DNA from: Burkholderiaceae bacterium
GTDB taxonomy: Bacteria > Pseudomonadota > Gammaproteobacteria > Burkholderiales > Burkholderiaceae
NCBI GenBank assembly: GCA_947457745.1
Contig: CANGWT010000060.1
Coordinates: 1 to 8,992 of the forward strand
Length of the DNA: 8,992 nucleotides
Direction of reading: 5' to 3'
Under the pieces are notes generated by a model. It was given only the letters and a program-made list of their open reading frames with translations. It did not search any database and was not told where the DNA came from. Made by a program: the position numbers and the translations under genes. This document shows positions 6,431 to 8,992 of the stretch, piece after piece; position 1 is the stretch's first letter, and each line of letters opens with the position of its first letter.

Positions 6431-8992
6431 GGCATCGCCAGCTTCATCAGAATGAGCATCAAGCGCTGGATCTGCGGAAACATCGCCATCTTCACCATCA
6501 TCAAGGTCGCCCTCATCATCAGAATCGCTTTCAGCAATACGCTGCAGGCCAGACAAACGCGTACCTTCATCAACGTTGATCAAAGTGACGCCTTGAGTTG
6601 CGCGCCCCATCTCACGAATCTCTGAAACGCGTGTGCGCACCAAGATACCGCCAGTAGTAATCAACATAATTTGGTCTTCAGGTGAAACCAAAGCAGCGGC
6701 AACCACTTTACCGTTTCGCTCCGTTGTCTGAATGGCAATCATGCCTTTAGTGCCACGACCATGACGGGTGTATTCACCAATCGGAGTGCGCTTACCAAAA
6801 CCGTTTTCCGTTGCGGTTAATACGCTACTCGGAATTGCGAGGCCATCCGCATCAACGACAGCCGCTTGCGCACCTTCAGCAGCTTCGGCTGGGGCAACTA
6901 ACATGGCAATCACTTGGTGTCCTTCACCCAAGTTCATACCACGCACACCGCGCGCTGTACGACCCATTGGACGAACATCATTCTCGTCAAAGCGCACTGC
7001 TTTACCTGCATCAGAGAACAGCATCACATCATGCTGGCCGTCAGTAATCGCTGCACCAACCAAGAAGTCATTCTCGTTTAAGTCGACAGCAATAATTCCG
7101 GCCTTACGTGGATTAGAGAAGTCAGATAAACGCGTCTTCTTCACTGTACCCAAGCTCGTTGCCATGAAGACGTATTGATCATCTTGATATCCCTTAATCG
7201 GGAGAATCACAGTGATCTTTTCGCCTTCAATTAATGGGAACATGTTGACGATCGGCTTGCCACGTGAGTTACGGCTACCTTGTGGAACCTCCCATACTTT
7301 GAGCCAGTACATGCGTCCACGATCGGAGAAGCACAAAATAATGTCATGCGTATTCGCAACGAAGAGTGTTTCAATCCAGTCTTCGTTCTTGGTAGCTGCG
7401 GCTTGCTTACCACGACCACCCCGTTTTTGTGCACGGTATTCACTTAAGGGCTGACTCTTCATATAACCGGTGTTCGAGAGTGTGACCACCATATCTTGCG
7501 GAGTAATCAAATCTTCCGTGAACAACTCAGTTGCATTCATTTCAATAAATGAACGACGACCTGAGTCACCACCAGCAATACCAAACTCAGCTTGCACTTC
7601 CTTCAACTCAGACTCAATGACTTGAGTAACGCGCTCTGGCTTAGCAAGTAAGTCGAGCAAGTCAGAAATCTCTGCCATCACATCTTTGTATTCATTCACA
7701 ATCTTGTCTTGCTCAAGACCAGTCAAGCGTTGCAAACGCATCTGCAAAATTTCTTGCGCTTGGCTGTCAGACAAGCGATAGAGGCCAGTGGTTTGCATGC
7801 CGTATTCAGGCAGTAAACCTTCAGGACGGTAGGCATTGCGACCACCTGGGGTATCTGTCTCGGCACGCGCCAACATCTCGCGCACCATGGAAGAGTCCCA
7901 TGCCTTGCTCATTAATTCTTGCCTAGCGATAACTGGGTTTGCAGCAGCTTTAATGATCGCAATAAATTCATCAATGTTTGCCAAAGCAACTGCCAAACCT
8001 TCTAATACATGGCCACGCTCACGTGCTTTGCGCAGTTCAAAAATCGTACGACGAGTAACTACTTCACGACGATGCTGTAAGAAGTACTCAAGCATTTGCT
8101 TCAAATTCAATAGGCGCGGCTGGTTATCTACCAGAGCAACCATGTTCATACCGAAGTTGTCCTGCAGTTGAGTGCTCTTATACAAATTATTGAGAACAAC
8201 TTCAGGTACTTCGCCGCGTTTGAGCTCAATCACTACCCGCATACCTGACTTGTCAGACTCATCACGCAAATCAGAAATACCTTCTACTTTTTTCTCATTC
8301 ACCAACTCAGCAATACGCTCGAGCAAGTTCTTTTTGTTAACTTGGTAAGGCAACTCATCGACGATGATGGCCTGACGTGCGCCCTTATCGAGGTCCTCAA
8401 AGTGGGTTTTGGCGCGCATCACCACACGGCCACGGCCAGTGCGATACCCTTCGCGAACCCCTTGAACACCATAAATAATGCCGGCGGTTGGGAAATCCGG
8501 CGCAGGAATGATCTCAATGAGCTCATCAATCGTGCATTCCGGGTTATGTAAGACGTGTAAACAAGCCGTAACCACCTCGTCCAAGTTATGGGGAGGGATA
8601 TTGGTTGCCATGCCCACAGCAATCCCTGAACTGCCGTTAATCAGCAAATTAGGTACTTTTGCAGGAAGAATGAGAGGTTCTTTCTCGCTACCGTCGTAAT
8701 TTGGCCCGAAATCCACGGTTTCCTTGTCCAAATCAGCCAAAAGCTCATGGGCAATCTTGCGAAGGCGGATCTCGGTGTAGCGCATTGCAGCAGCGTTGTC
8801 ACCGTCTACGGAGCCAAAGTTACCCTGCCCATCAACCAGCATATAGCGCAAAGAGAAGTCCTGGGCCATGCGAACAATGGTGTCATACACCGCAGAATCG
8901 CCATGCGGATGGTATTTACCGATCACATCGCCAACTATACGGGCAGATTTTTTGTAAGCACGGTTCCAATCGTTGTTTAATTCATACATCGC
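6428..8992 (-). CDS. gyrA: DNA gyrase subunit A (5' end beyond the window)
   Basis: Type IIA topoisomerase subunit that, with GyrB, introduces negative supercoils. The frame is open to the window edge, giving 854 residues. The methionine at 8987-8989 corresponds to E. coli residue 52, and the codon before it (Ala) also fits GyrA, so about 50 N-terminal residues lie outside. Numbered from that methionine: the quinolone-resistance region has S32 and D36 (E. coli S83 and D87), R70-Y71 is the catalytic pair (E. coli R121-Y122), and the tower and coiled-coil region runs to about 480. The GyrA box Q-K-R-G-G-R-G at 521-527 (7409-7429) opens the C-terminal DNA-wrapping beta-pinwheel. An Ala-rich insertion at about 699-722 and an acidic tail from 820 to 853 follow. 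The GyrA box marks it as GyrA rather than ParC. It ends in TAA, 31 nt before serC. Confidence 0.98.
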   Translation of the reverse strand, partial: AMYELNNDWNRAYKKSARIVGDVIGKYHPHGDSAVYDTIVRMAQDFSLRYMLVDGQGNFGSVDGDNAAAMRYTEIRLRKIAHELLADLDKETVDFGPNYDGSEKEPLILPAKVPNLLINGSSGIAVGMATNIPPHNLDEVVTACLHVLHNPECTIDELIEIIPAPDFPTAGIIYGVQGVREGYRTGRGRVVMRAKTHFEDLDKGARQAIIVDELPYQVNKKNLLERIAELVNEKKVEGISDLRDESDKSGMRVVIELKRGEVPEVVLNNLYKSTQLQDNFGMNMVALVDNQPRLLNLKQMLEYFLQHRREVVTRRTIFELRKARERGHVLEGLAVALANIDEFIAIIKAAANPVIARQELMSKAWDSSMVREMLARAETDTPGGRNAYRPEGLLPEYGMQTTGLYRLSDSQAQEILQMRLQRLTGLEQDKIVNEYKDVMAEISDLLDLLAKPERVTQVIESELKEVQAEFGIAGGDSGRRSFIEMNATELFTEDLITPQDMVVTLSNTGYMKSQPLSEYRAQKRGGRGKQAAATKNEDWIETLFVANTHDIILCFSDRGRMYWLKVWEVPQGSRNSRGKPIVNMFPLIEGEKITVILPIKGYQDDQYVFMATSLGTVKKTRLSDFSNPRKAGIIAVDLNENDFLVGAAITDGQHDVMLFSDAGKAVRFDENDVRPMGRTARGVRGMNLGEGHQVIAMLVAPAEAAEGAQAAVVDADGLAIPSSVLTATENGFGKRTPIGEYTRHGRGTKGMIAIQTTERNGKVVAAALVSPEDQIMLITTGGILVRTRVSEIREMGRATQGVTLINVDEGTRLSGLQRIAESDSDDEGDLDDGEDGDVSADPALDAHSDEAGDA

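Noticed and set aside
6768..7178. 136-codon open frame on the plus strand opposite gyrA
   Set aside because: It lies wholly antisense to well-conserved GyrA sequence, has Ser/Ala/Pro-rich low-complexity composition and shows no recognisable domain. It is a shadow of the gyrA codon pattern.
7836..8171. 111-codon plus-strand open frame opposite gyrA
   Set aside because: Antisense to the conserved GyrA coiled-coil and tower region. Its Ser/Arg/Lys-rich composition is explained by the complementary strand.
1..8992. Mobile element, CRISPR, defence or biosynthetic novelty
   Set aside because: All but about 220 bases of the window are accounted for by conserved housekeeping genes in a known order. 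I saw no direct repeats, transposase, integrase, att site or atypical composition.

Overview
This is a core-metabolism and housekeeping window. Every gene reads on the minus strand and there is almost no intergenic space. In transcription order (right to left) it holds gyrA (5' end cut by the window edge), serC, pheA, hisC, tyrA, aroA and cmk, then the first codons of rpsA. This is the mixed-function supraoperon known from beta- and gammaproteobacteria. The proteins look like those of Burkholderiales. The moderate base composition, clearly less GC-rich than Burkholderia or Ralstonia, together with short spacers and the RpsA start M-S-E-S-F, suggests a Polynucleobacter-like freshwater betaproteobacterium. 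That taxonomic call is inference, because no rRNA gene is present.

Layout: 6428-8992 is gyrA from about residue 51 (E. coli numbering) to its acidic C-terminus. A 31-nt spacer with an 8-bp hairpin separates it from serC (5299-6396). serC, pheA and hisC are joined by stop/start overlaps (TAATG and ATGA). A 32-nt A/T-rich spacer precedes tyrA (2164-3045), whose stop overlaps the aroA start (TGATG). Twelve nucleotides separate aroA (836-2164) from cmk (161-823). The 143-nt gap between cmk and rpsA holds a clear intrinsic terminator (63-120), a weak possible promoter lying in the terminator loop, and a stable hairpin 18 nt before the rpsA start codon.

How the genes work together: aroA makes EPSP on the way to chorismate. 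PheA converts chorismate to prephenate and then phenylpyruvate. TyrA takes prephenate (or arogenate) toward tyrosine. The HisC-type aminotransferase probably supplies the transamination steps for Phe and Tyr. SerC gives phosphoserine and, in the pyridoxal phosphate pathway, 4-phosphohydroxythreonine, so it also feeds the cofactor used by SerC and HisC. Cmk, RpsA and GyrA link the cluster to nucleotide supply, translation and DNA topology.

All seven long genes look intact, with their catalytic residues in place. I see no mobile element, CRISPR array, tRNA, prophage or defence gene, and no previously undescribed system. The points worth a second look are regulatory: the cmk-rpsA junction, the gyrA-serC hairpin, the poor Shine-Dalgarno sites, and the tandem TTG-ATG starts of aroA and cmk. 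Two protein details also stand out: the TyrA cofactor loop and the GyrA C-terminal insertion.
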